Assembly: GCF_003573695.1 (NCBI RefSeq)
Contig: NC_039363.1
Span: forward strand, 162,828,747-162,892,746
Direction of reading: 5' to 3'
Length of the DNA: 64,000 nt
Source of the DNA: Papaver somniferum
Lineage: Eukaryota > Streptophyta > Magnoliopsida > Ranunculales > Papaveraceae
The notes below the pieces were generated by a model that worked only from the letters and a program-made list of their open reading frames with translations, was not told where the DNA came from and did no database searches. Every line of letters starts with the position of its first letter. The stretch's first letter is position 1. Shown piece after piece: positions 21,442-32,259 of this stretch. Both the position numbers and the translations under genes were made by a program.

Positions 21442-22593
21442 TCAACCAGAGGATGGGTTTCTAACGACTGAACTTTTTTTCAGGACATCATTAGGTTCGG
21501 GAAAACGAGTATGAAGGTAATCTTGCAAAATGGTCGAGGCAGAGATATCAAGTCCTAAGTGTGTGGACTTTCTGAGAGTTAAAGGTAAGGCACTAGGAAA
21601 GTGATAATCACCCCCAAACTTAGAGTTTTCAGTGTCTCTAGATAGACCTCTAATTATTTCTTGAATTTCCGTATCTTCAGAGTCCTTAAAATATTCAAGA
21701 GATTCTTCTAAGTTATTATCAGGTAGTGCATCTTTAATCATCTCTACGGGTCTATCTTCTTCTTCCAAGACTATTGTTTCTAAGTCGCTAGACTCTAAAA
21801 CAGTATTTTCGAAATGAACCCGTTCCTCTAAACCACTATCGGCTTCGTAATCAAAAGGAAAAACTACATCGTCTAAAACGGTGGTATCTTTAATCAAATC
21901 CTTGTCCTTTTGAATAGGTGAATAATCATAAAAATTATTTGGATTTGAACTAGAAATAATATAATCACTATACAGCTCAATTGGATTACTAGACTCCTGA
22001 TCACTATGCCTACATATTTCAGATTCTTCATTACTGCTATCCTCATCATCATAGTACGAAGATGATTGAACCTTATCTAAATAAGTGGTGTCTTTTATTC
22101 TAACCTCGTCCTCTAGATTAGGCAAATATTCACTATTTACATCAAGGGTAAAATTGGAAACACTATTTTGGAAATTTAGATCTTTTAGAGAAGTTCTATT
22201 CTGGGTCTCTAACAAAAGCTTTTGGGCCGACTCACATGAATTCCTGACGTAATCTAGGAAATCAGGTAAAGAAAGTTCACTCATTGCATTATTTTCGTCC
22301 ATAACTAAGTTATTCATTGCAGAGAACTCACGTGTTGTCTCAGCTAACTTACGTGTCGACTCAAGTAAAGAGGAATTAGCAGAATTTTTCTCGTATGACT
22401 GATGGTTGTGAGGATAGTGATTGGGCTCACCATGGTATGAACCATAACCTTGAAAAGTTTGGCGTTCCCAACCACTATTCCCACCATGGTAATAAAACTG
22501 ATGATGTTCATATTCAAGTTCAGGTCGATATTCATTGTATTGGCTTCTATCATACCATCTCGACATTCTTAATTGCAAGGGAATTCTACACAA
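21442..22593 (-). CDS. D ORF 1, 383-aa acidic protein of unknown function
   Basis: The longest frame in D on the minus strand, about 1.05 kb after the PBS, in gag position. The N-terminus is rich in Tyr, His, Gln and Asn; the middle carries Glu/Leu-rich helices. From about residue 150 it is strongly acidic with many D-D and E-E pairs. No gag core, CCHC knuckle or protease motif is visible. Its location suggests a gag-derived or gag-replacing protein; that is inference. A second ATG at codon 10 (MSRWYDR) is an equally good start. Confidence 0.5.
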   Translation of the reverse strand: MCRIPLQLRMSRWYDRSQYNEYRPELEYEHHQFYYHGGNSGWERQTFQGYGSYHGEPNHYPHNHQSYEKNSANSSLLESTRKLAETTREFSAMNNLVMDENNAMSELSLPDFLDYVRNSCESAQKLLLETQNRTSLKDLNFQNSVSNFTLDVNSEYLPNLEDEVRIKDTTYLDKVQSSSYYDDEDSSNEESEICRHSDQESSNPIELYSDYIISSSNPNNFYDYSPIQKDKDLIKDTTVLDDVVFPFDYEADSGLEERVHFENTVLESSDLETIVLEEEDRPVEMIKDALPDNNLEESLEYFKDSEDTEIQEIIRGLSRDTENSKFGGDYHFPSALPLTLRKSTHLGLDISASTILQDYLHTRFPEPNDVLKKSSVVRNPSSG

Positions 22594-22714
22594 TCACAAA
22601 CAAGGCTGACTCGACCAAATCAAACCTATAAAATCTAGCAAACAAAAAGCATGATGGCTCCACTTAGATTGTTTCTAGACCAGCTTCTATCCTTCGAAAG
22701 TGAATTCGTTACAA

Positions 22715-22850
22715 TTTAAGCAAGTCCTCACCGCTATCAGTGGAGCTCAGTGGAGCTTTGATACCCAATCCGAGTCAAAGTAAGTTGAATTGAGGCGAGG
22801 GAAGCTCAGTGGAGCTTTGATACCCAAGTCCTCACCGCTATCACAAGGCG
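22715..22850. repeat. Short direct duplication in the D leader
   Basis: AAGTCCTCACCGCTATCA and CAGTGGAGCTTTGATACCCA each occur twice within about 130 bases upstream of ORF 1. This looks like a local slippage duplication. Confidence 0.6.
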
Positions 22851-23621
22851 GCGCAGTCACGCATTCAACTCACAGAAAACATCATGAACTTTGGAGTGTG
22901 CTTAAAGAGCAACCAATATTTTTCGAACGAGTTTCCTATTAAGCTCGTTACCCTATCGGTCTCGTTCTATTCCAAATTTTAAGCTTGGGTTCGCGTTAGG
23001 TTTCGTTTTCCTAAGGCGGGCAAGAAGGGAACGGTGATGAAATCCAAACCCTTATCTTGTATTTGCCAGGCCTTGCCCTTTACTAGGAATTTAAAAACAG
23101 TCCAAATTCTTCCTCAATCAATGAATCACCTTAAGGAATACAGTAAACCCGCTGACAGGAGATTCGCGAGTGTTTCGATGGACTTACCTCCCGTACCAGA
23201 CGGGGGATGAACCGTTGAAGTCGACTCGGGCCACGACTCATATGTCATGTACGAACCCGAGGGGCCGAGATGATATAGTAATCGTCGTCCTTCCCTGCAC
23301 ACAGTTTATATAATTTTTTTTGTTTAATAATACCCTTCCGTAGGGTTAAAAAAAAGAAATAAAGTCCAATTGTTTAAAGTCCAAAGTCCAAAATAAATAA
23401 AAAAATTACAGTTTTCCTCACACACTCTAAAAAAATTAAAAATTAAAAATTAAATCCTAAAATTGTCCTTTTTTCTTCTCTTTTCGCTTTTCGCTTTAAG
23501 CTTTTTACTCTCCAAGTCCTTAGTGCTCCACTTCGAACCTATAAATCAAAGAAAAAAAAACAAAGTAAAAAGGAACAAATAATAAAAAAAAAAATAAACC
23601 TAAAAAAAAATCTATATACAA

Positions 23622-23639
23622 GTCCGCGTCGGCGGCGCC
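23622..23639 (-). promoter_or_regulatory. Primer binding site of D
   Basis: The minus strand reads TGGCGCCGCCGACGCGGA four bases after the LTR. The first eight bases match the tRNA-Asp-type PBS common in plant gypsy elements; the rest diverges. Confidence 0.6.
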
Positions 23640-23643
23640 ATTT

Positions 23644-25198
23644 TGTTATAATATTTCGATTATGGTAAATAAGAGTTCGTTGCTCGGACTTGAAAAGATT
23701 TTTAAAACAAAAATATATGCAAAATTTGTCACAGGATCAAGAGATACTAGGACTCAGGATTTCACCAATTCTTATACTCATGCGATTCAATTATTAATTC
23801 TAGACAATTAAAGCTTATATTGATAACAAATATCGACTCTTACTTTGCCAAAAATAGATTTTGTAAGTATTATATGTAAATCATAAGCATGATGCATCAA
23901 GAATCTCATGGATTAAGCATACATCATCAGACAAAATCACAAATAATCAATAAAAATCATAATTCCATTCATAATAGTGCAAATAGTCATAAAAGAATTA
24001 AATAAAAATTACTCATGCATAAAGAATGGTTTCCTCCATCATCCCAGTATTGGGGTTTAGCTACTCATAATAATCATGTTCTCAAAATACATACTTGATG
24101 CTCAAAATATGATTAAAAGAGTGAAAAATATAAAACAGTAAAACTACGACCCTCTATAAGCGTCCAGAAAAGAACGATACCAGAGAACTGCAGTAAAATA
24201 ACGACACTCATCCACTGCGCTGGAACTGTTGAAGAACGACGCTTCTCAGCTGCTGACTCTGCTGAAAATAAGACTGTCCTGGAGAGTCTGTTCTTCGTGT
24301 TCTTGAATCTCTTTAATGGCAGCAGCAGCAGGAGGTGAACATTGTTGCTACTCCTTCTTCTTCGCTCCCCCTGGCTCTGGCTCTGGCTCGACCCCAAACT
24401 CTTGATAGACCTTCTCTAACTTCTCTCCACCTCTTATATACTTCACAGCTCAAAGAAATCCCGATAAAATCTCTTTTTTTTTCTTTCTTCCAAAGTCTCG
24501 GAAAATATTTCTCAAAGCTATTCATACGCGTCTGTTAGCTATAATCTTTCCACCAAACTCTTATCAAGACTTGAACAGGACCTAGTACGTAACTATCCAG
24601 CGTAAAACTCTCATAAAATCTTTCATAGAAATCCTTGAAACTGGACAGAACAATACGTATCCTGTTTGGACTTTGATCGCTTCTCCCAGCCATTCCAGCC
24701 CAAGTTGATCGATAAAATCACTTGCATACGGTCTGTTTAGTCTTAACAGGCCTAGCCCAATTGATTTCAGGGATTTAATCTCCCTCAAAACTGCCCAGAA
24801 ATCCAACAGCAAATTATCAGACGTGAACTTTAGTTTTCCCGCCAAATTCCATTATTTGAACTTTGAATGTGGTGTCCCCTTAACAAGACTGGGAGTCCCT
24901 TTAGCATATGCCTTGAAATGGGGTGCCCCTTATCCAAATTAGGGATTCCTTTAGCAATTCTTTGGGATGTTTTCCGCACTTTTTCAGGGTTCCTCAGGGG
25001 TATTTCCGGCACACTTCTGGGGCATTTCCGGTACACTATCAACGGCAATCCAAGGGCCACATTTTTAGCCAATTTTTGCCGCAAAGCCTTATTTATCCAA
25101 AAACACCTACAAAGAGATTAAAAACCAAAATAAGTACAACAATGGGCACTAACAATATACACAATTGAGATAAATTAGACACATAAATGCGTCTATCA
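23644..25198 (-). repeat. D 5' LTR (minus orientation)
   Basis: 1555 bases, nearly identical to 17947-19497 with scattered substitutions and small indels. It ends at the CTCAC duplication. Confidence 0.9.
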
Positions 25199-26514
25199 CT
25201 CACCTCTTCATAATTAATTAGGTTTTATCACCTAAGGCTCAGACGAAAATTATATGAAAAATGATTGAACCAGCATTTGATCATATTTTCACCAACTCTT
25301 CAAGGGGTCTTGGTATTTTCTCACGCGAGCATATGGATGCTACATGGTCAACCCACAGTCTCATGTAGTCGTTCCTCCTTCATTCATGGTTAAATTTTCA
25401 ATAAACTATCACGCGGTCATCAATTGATCAAATTAGGGTTTCTGAGTCCAAGGATCATCATTCCATATTCGAACGCTAATAATTTTACGACGATCTCATG
25501 ATCACCATTTTATTATACTCGGTTCAACTACCAGTATTCTAATTAATGTTTTATTTCGGTCACGCTGCCAATAATTCATCAGACGAGCAACACTTGCTCA
25601 AACCAAGGAATATTGGTTCAACTATCAATATTCAACAATTCATCAAATGAGGAATACTTGCTCACCTCAACGTGAGAATTACACCTCTGTCTCAACGGAC
25701 ACGTTCAATTCATGAGTTTCAGAACATTTTGCAGAATCATGTTCAACTCAGCAAATACATGGACTCATCGTCCCATGAAGTCAGCAACTGACTAAATACA
25801 CATCTGCTCTGCAGACTCCACGTTCACGAGACATCAATCGTGTAACTTGGGGGGATATCAACTAGGGTTTTGGTTTGGCAGTCTACGGCACGTGTGTTCA
25901 TACACACAATGGAATCTGAGCAAGTCGTGCAATCAGTTGAAGGAGTTAACAAAGTAGTGGATGGAAAATCGACCAAGTCTCCGCACGATGAGCAACTGGT
26001 TTCAAACACGATTTTCACTTCCCTACTCTTTGATTCCATCAACTTTCATACTTCATGGGATCATGATGTCTACAATTCCAGCAATATAAATAAGTCTCTG
26101 AATCATGATTGAAGACAAAAACGGAGAATCTCACGTCTCACAGACAACACGAGATCAACACCTCATCAATTGAGCAATTACTCTCAACTGAGCAACTTCA
26201 ATCATTCGGAACTTATCTTATTCAGAATACATAACACACCCACAATCTTTGATTACCATTGATTCCACACAATTCTCAGCTTCCCTCCTACAGATCAACC
26301 CATCCTCTCTTGTGACCGAATTTACTCTGGAACGACCATTGTCTTGGTTTAGGCCGGAGTACTACAGATTGATATCTCGAATTCAAAGCACTCCCTTCTT
26401 GCAGTGCATCTGTGTGAGGTTGGACATTTCGCTCGGTTCAAGGAGTCTCCTTCGTATGGTCGTCTCCTCAATCCCGTGAAAACCAGTAAATTTTTTTGCC
26501 CCATCCACAATTCC

Positions 26515-28393
26515 TTAATTTGAAGTTTTTGAACTTTGTTGATTAAGATAAACCGGAGAAATTGGCTTTGCCAAGTGCATGAACCCAGTCCGCGAACTCA
26601 GTTCGCGAACTGACGGAAGTTCTCTTACCGAGAATTTCTGCTTAGGATTTTCCAAAAACTCGTTTGCGTGTTAGTCCGCGAACTCATTCCGCGAACCTAG
26701 TCCGCGAACTGGCGGAAGTCTCTTTGCCGAGATTTTCTGCTGAGTTTGGAAAACTCTGCCGGTTGCCTTAAGTCCGCGAACTTGTTTGTGAGCTTAAGTG
26801 GTTATGCTCTAAAGATGTGCTCTGAACATGAAACTTAAATTACTAAGGAATGTTTTATGCAAACCGTGGCTATAAAGTTCATGAGTCGATTCAAACCGAA
26901 TCGAATCATCTTTGTTTCAATTGTGTCTTGTATAGTTACATAAGACCTCATAGCAATTGAACAACTCTTTAACAAGTTCACTTGATTCAACTGAACTAGT
27001 TATGGTGAATAAGAACTAGGTTAATATGAAATGCTCATATGGTTAACCTTTTGGGTTACTATGTTGAACCAACATACACGTACACGTTTGGGCACGATTT
27101 TCACAAACCCAGTAAACGTTTACCCAAGTGTGTGTGACAATCTAAGTTTTCGATCTAACAGTTGAGAAATATTAGCTTGAATCTAAATCAGGTTTTCATC
27201 TAACGGTGAGTATTGATTGCTTTGTAACTAAGGAAAAACCCTGATTTGAAGGCTATATAAAGGAGACATCTAGCATTGTGCAAAACCAATCCCCACATGT
27301 CTGTATGATACTAGTGCGCTCGCTAGAGTCGATTCTCCTTTAACCTTTGGTTTTCTTCTCTAAAACCAGGTTAACAATTTAAAGACTTCATTGGGATTGT
27401 GACGCCATACCGATACTACTTTTATCGTAGTTGTGTGATGTGATCTTGCATATTCTATCGTACGAGTACAATCTATTGATTGGCTTGAGATCGTGAGAGT
27501 TCTCTGATATGAAAGATAAAGAAGTCACAAACATCTTCGTCTCACTGTTTGTGATTCCTCGACAAACTGCTTGTGTAGTCAAGAAGGATTGTTGAGAGGT
27601 GATTGATTAATCTAGGCTATTCTTCGGGAATATAAGATCGGATTATCAATTGGTTCCTGTTCACCTTGATTTTATATCTTAAGAAGAAACAAAACCTAGG
27701 GTTTTTCTGTGGGAGACAGATTTATCCTTTGATAGATTTTTCTTTGTGGGACAATTTTTTTTATTATCAAGTGTGTGATTTTGGGTTGCAGCAAATCTTG
27801 GTTGTGGGTGAGATCATCTAAGGGAATCAAGTGCGCAGTATCCTGCTGGGATCAGAGGCGTAGGAGTACAACTGTACCTTGGATCGGTAGGAGACTGATT
27901 GGGGTTCAACTATAGTCCAGTCCGAAGTTAGTTTGGAGTAGGCTAGTGTCTGTAGCGGCTTAATACAGTGTGTATTCAATCTGGACTAGGTCCCGGGGTT
28001 TTTCTGCATTTGCGGTTTTCTCGTTAACAAAACTTCTGGTGTTTGTGTTATTTCTTTTCCGCATTATATTTGTTATATAATTGAAATAATACAGGTTGTG
28101 CGTTCGTGATCATCAATTGGAAATCCGACCTTTGGTTGTTGATTGATATTGATTGATCCTTGGACATTGGTCTTTGGTACCGTCCAAGTTATTCCTTGTA
28201 TTTGATAAAGACTCGTTATTGTTTTTAGCTTGAGTAAAAATCAAATCTAGAGAGAGATATTAACTCCTTGAGATACTTTTATCTAGATTAAGTATGACTG
28301 TCTAGTTGATTCTCTAGCAAAGTATTTCGGAGTTAGTCCATACATATTGCTAACCGAAATATTGGGTGGCGTTGTTAGACCCCCGCTTTTTCA
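26515..28393 (+). repeat. S3 5' LTR, part after X1
   Basis: It continues the LTR interrupted at 16229 and matches 32813-34656. It contains GTCCGCGAAC word clusters (26580-26790), the TATA box (27254) and the terminal GCTTTTTCA. Confidence 0.9.
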
Positions 28394-28395
28394 AT

Positions 28396-28407
28396 TGGTA
28401 TCAGAGC
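28396..28407 (+). promoter_or_regulatory. Primer binding site of S3 (initiator Met tRNA)
   Basis: TGGTATCAGAGC two bases after the 5' LTR end. Confidence 0.9.
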
Positions 28408-28458
28408 AAGCAAACACACTAAGACCTCATTAGTCTGTGTTTGTACCGATCTGACTCT

Positions 28459-29601
28459 ATAGACAAGAGTACTATCTCGGATAAACACGTCACCAGTAAT
28501 AAAGATTCTCTCTCGTCTAAATCTATTAAAGAGAAAATTTCAATCTCGAATATAGAGAAACCTTGTGGTTCGACAAGACAGACAAATAATGACATGAGTG
28601 TTCATGATTACCCTTCGAAAGAGACCTTCTCTTCTAATGAATGGGATACAGCTGAAGAGAGTAAATTGATTCTAAATCTTGTTAGAATTCAAGCTGTTAG
28701 AATGAATCAGTTAAAAGACCATGTCAATGTTCTTCTTGGTATGGTAAGAGATTGCAAAGTCCATGGCAACGCTGAAGATTAGTCTTCATGCTTGACTCTT
28801 GAGGCCAGCCTCGAAAAGGATGCCTTGGATATTGAACGCCGCTTGAATAAACTCTCCATTCAAGGATGTTCAAAGCAATCTAATGTACCAAAAACTTCTG
28901 ATGCTTTACATTCAGAAGTAAATACATATGTTCCTAATGTTTCCTCCAATCTTGAACTTGGGACATTCTGTAAAAGAGACAACTCCTCTGACGATGATAT
29001 TAAGACTGCATCCTCCAATCATTCAAATGATCAAAAGGTATGTCTTATTTGTGATACCAAGTGTTCTGTTAGACAAAAGAGAAACTTCAAGTTGAATAAA
29101 GACTCCTTAGTTCAACTTCAACACAACCTAGATTTGATTCTCAAAGGTGTGACTGACATCCGTATGATTGAGCAAATTGGTTTTCGTACATATCCTGTGT
29201 ATGCAACCAGGAAAGTCAGTACAGTGAGTTCCTCCAATGTTCAAGGGCAGAATAGACGTCTTAATAAACATTGTACAAAGGAAGTTCAATCCCTTGTCTC
29301 TAAAAGCAACATTGTTCCTGTTGAGAAAGTCATTCCAGAAGAAAGGAAGATTGATAAGATAAGAAAAGATATTAAAGAGATAATTGTAAGATACAAAGAG
29401 CTTGTCAACAGATTATCTTCTTCCTCATGTCAAGGCACTTCTAGTAAGAACTCTAACTATGTCTCTTATTTTGATGACAGTAAATTTTATGACAATTTCT
29501 CATGTCAAACAGGATCCCTCTCTAAGACTAAGAGGAAAAACAAACTTAACCAAAGACATAAACCTCGTAATGAGCCTGTGGCTCGTACTTGTGCTAATTA
29601 A
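28459..29601 (+). pseudogene. S3 internal ORF, start codon lost and one amber stop
   Basis: The position equivalent to the S2 gag ATG reads ATA (28459-28461), with the flanking GATCTGA context and the following GAC/AGT codons conserved. The frame then stays open except for a TAG at 28780-28782, and ends at 29601. The product would be about 380 residues: Ser/Lys-rich and acidic at first, then helical and Lys-rich, with a C-x2-C-x3-C cluster (VCLICDTKC) but no CCHC knuckle. I see no clear similarity to S2 gag beyond the first codons. It has no assignable function, and lacks an ATG near the expected start. Confidence 0.6.
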
Positions 29602-29897
29602 TCACAAGGTTCGAGAACTTACTCATATAAAATCCTGTTGAGTAAGTTGTGTTAAAAACATGTATACTTGTTGCTTGCATCTTTTAAGTTAAACTATTTT
29701 CTTATCGTCCATAGCTAAACTTATGTTGACAGATCCGCTAAGAAAAAGTGTTGGTTAAGTCAAAAGAAGATGTTGCATACCGTCTTAAAATTTATTTTTA
29801 GGTCTTGTTTTTAAAATGTTTGAAGGACTTTATTCTCAATAGGTATTTGTTGTACTCGAACGGATTCTGTTCTGACCCGAGTCAACGTTTTTGATAA

Positions 29898-30443
29898 AAC
29901 CCTAAATGGTCGTCCCCAAGAATAAATATCCAACTTCTTAGGGTTACAAGTCACGTACGTGTATTCCTGGTTGTTTTCGGATTTTCAAGAATATCTTCCT
30001 CCTCTTCTTGTTATGGTGGTTTCGCAAAAGGATTTCTTGACAAAGGTGTTGAGGTTGATTCCAAGAGGAAGAGAACACTTGTAGATGAAGATCATCCCAA
30101 TGCCTCATGCTTCTTTGCCTATACTCATGAAGATGTTGAAAAGGATGATATGATTTATGCTGAAGTTGTTCATGACTTTCTTAAGTATTTTGGGGAAGCA
30201 AAACAACAGCTTGTTGATACTCTTAAAGGTCTTGATATGGTGAAAATTGAGTTGGAAAAGGTTGTGTCTGACCTTGGTCTCATAAAATATCAAATCAAGG
30301 ATATTCGAAAAGAGAATCATCTCTCCATTGATACTGAGAAGACTGTCGATCACAAGCTTGAAGACTTCTTGTCTCGTATGGATCCTGAACCTCCCGTGTT
30401 CCTGTTCGCGGTTGAGGATACACCGGAATCCGTTTCCCTTTAG
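29898..30443 (+). CDS. S3 second ORF, small coiled-coil protein in env-like position
   Basis: The frame is open from 29898 to the stop at 30443. Its first ATG is at 30150 (97 codons), so the real start is uncertain. The product is acidic and helical with heptad-like Leu/Val spacing (about 30180-30330). It sits between the main ORF and the repeat-rich 3' region, where sireviruses carry an envelope-like ORF. S4 has a similar-sized ORF in the same place (57837-57478). No signal peptide or membrane span is seen, so an envelope role is not supported. Confidence 0.4.
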   Translation, partial: NPKWSSPRINIQLLRVTSHVRVFLVVFGFSRISSSSSCYGGFAKGFLDKGVEVDSKRKRTLVDEDHPNASCFFAYTHEDVEKDDMIYAEVVHDFLKYFGEAKQQLVDTLKGLDMVKIELEKVVSDLGLIKYQIKDIRKENHLSIDTEKTVDHKLEDFLSRMDPEPPVFLFAVEDTPESVSL

Positions 30444-30954
30444 CTTGTCCCCTGTTTTAGATACCTAGTATGTCTTCTTTTTGGTTTAGTTGGAAGAATA
30501 ACTAGTGATTTGAATAACGAAGATTGTGACTACACATAGCTATTTTTGTTTTCATCTTCTCATGTTATTTTTTTTAGGTTTATTGGTATTAAATTCTAAA
30601 AATATTTGGAGGATGATGTTATTGCAGTATTGATCTTTATGATTTTGTGATATTGCAATTTGTTTATGGGATATGTATTGTTTGCGTCCGTGAACTTGAA
30701 GGTCCCATATGCTGTCAAAAGTAAAGTCGTTCATGAATTGGTATTCGTATTGATGAAAGGACGAATGGACTTTTGACAAATACAAAAGTTATGCCTATGC
30801 AGTCATTTATTTGATGGAAAATAGGATGAAATCTTTTGTTTGACAAGGATAAAGTCTATTATGTCGTTATGATGGAAAATAGAATAGATCCTTGTATGTT
30901 ATTCACGGTATTGATCTTCATTGATCCATTTTGTTTTGTATTACCGTGAAGGCT

Positions 30955-31500
30955 CCATTGTGTATCTTATGTTAAGCACGATACAACTAAGTCGATTATT
31001 CTAATTGGCTTTGTTGGTTGTTCCATAAGATGTTATATGTTGAGCATTATAAACTAAATTAATCATCTTGATTTGTTATTTAGTTATTTACTCTGAAAGT
31101 CTTCTTTTGTTGAGCAAAAACTTTTGACAATTAAATTGATTACTTAGGTGATTAGTTTGGTTGTCTGTATTCCAATTAGATTAGTTATGGGTTCTCTTGT
31201 AATTAGTCTAGTTGAGTTTTCATATATTCCACAAGTCCTTGTGTTGAGTATATGAACGGCTATACTAATCATGTTCTATTAGTTAATGTAGTCGTATATT
31301 CCGTAAGGTTTTTACTTATGTTGAGTATGTGAACGATTAAGTTAGTCATCTTCGTATGATTACCTTAGTCGTAGCTTCGTAAGTTTACTTATGTTGAGCA
31401 CTTTCAATTAAATTGATAACCTTTGTGGTTTGATTTAGTTGTGGATTACGATTAAATTAATCATGGGTTTACTTGTGATTAATTTGGTTGAGTTTTGGAT
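30955..31500. repeat. Degenerate tandem repeat in S3 3' non-coding region
   Basis: Five or more diverged units of about 85-100 bases share CTTATGTTGAG, AACTAAATTAATCAT and TTAGTTGT-TTCCGTAAG words. The same array is in S2 (43440-43760) and S4 (56380-57000, complement). Confidence 0.6.
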
Positions 31501-31599
31501 ATAGAAAATCATTTCTATGGTTTTTGGTGTCCAATTAAAAAATCCTTCTTTTCTTTCGAAATTAAGGTCGCTCTTGTTGTTCTTTCGGGAATGACATCA

Positions 31600-32259
31600 A
31601 ATGGGGGAGAGCTCTTTTGAACTTGTGCTTAATGGTAATATCTTGCGGGGTGTGCGGCTGTGGAATTTTATAGGGGTTATCATGTATCTTAAAACTCCTT
31701 GATGAATGCATTTAACTTCGGCTTTATGATTGCATCTAAATTAAGTTGGTATGTATTTTTTTTCTTTTAGTCTATGAAAAGTCTCTTGTGAAAATTTCAT
31801 TATGATCCCATTCTTTTACCTTTGCCATTTTTATTGACAAAAAGAGGGAGAAATAATGTAGTTCACACTACAAATACATATGGTTTTCGGATCCTTGTGT
31901 AAGGGAGAGTGGTTTCCATGATCGAGATGGAGTATTGACTAAGGTGGAGTGATACATATCACCATAGTATTATTGTTAAAGTCGTGATGAAATTGGACTT
32001 TGATGTTACATAATGATACTATGACACTGTATAATAATGATCGAGAATCTCGATTTCTCTCATTGTTATAAGCTACGGATCTTCAACAACGGTGGTGCTA
32101 AACTAATTACAACCTTTGGGATCATTGGAGTACCGGGAAGGACGAAGATTTCAAGGAACGTTGAAGATTAGACTATGGAATAGGAGCCACTAAAGTTTAT
32201 CTTTTTTGTATTACATATGTATTAATAGTTTTGTCACTAAAACTGACAAAGGGGGAGAT
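31600..32259 (+). promoter_or_regulatory. Multiplied polypurine tracts ending in the S3 PPT
   Basis: GGGGGAG-type purine words occur at about 31603, 31841, 31902 and 31937 before the functional-position tract AAAGGGGGAGAT at 32248-32259, which abuts the 3' LTR. Repeated polypurine tracts upstream of the 3' LTR are a described sirevirus trait. Confidence 0.65.

Larger units (their letters stand above)
17947..25198 (-). mobile_element. D: large gypsy-type non-autonomous element (minus), innermost insertion
   Basis: Two near-identical LTRs (17947-19497 and 23644-25198) begin TGTTATAATATTTCG and end GCGTCTATCA on the plus strand. They are flanked by CTCAC (17942-17946 and 25199-25203). The minus orientation follows from a PBS next to the 23644 LTR and a polypurine tract next to the 19497 end. 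The interior is 4.1 kb with two ORFs of unknown function and no gag core, protease, RT or integrase recognised. The LTR similarity is visibly high, so it is probably one of the younger insertions. Confidence 0.9.
16230..26509. mobile_element. X1: solo-LTR-like element in the S3 5' LTR, itself split by D
   Basis: It begins TGTAGATGG and ends CCATCCACA, flanked by ATTCC (16225-16229 and 26510-26514). Removing D leaves about 3.0 kb. X2 (38317-42178) is a second copy in opposite orientation. The TG...CA ends, 5-bp TSD and lack of interior, PBS or ORF fit a solo LTR. Its orientation is uncertain, because TATA-like sites occur on both strands (16381 plus; near 26090 minus). Confidence 0.75.
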
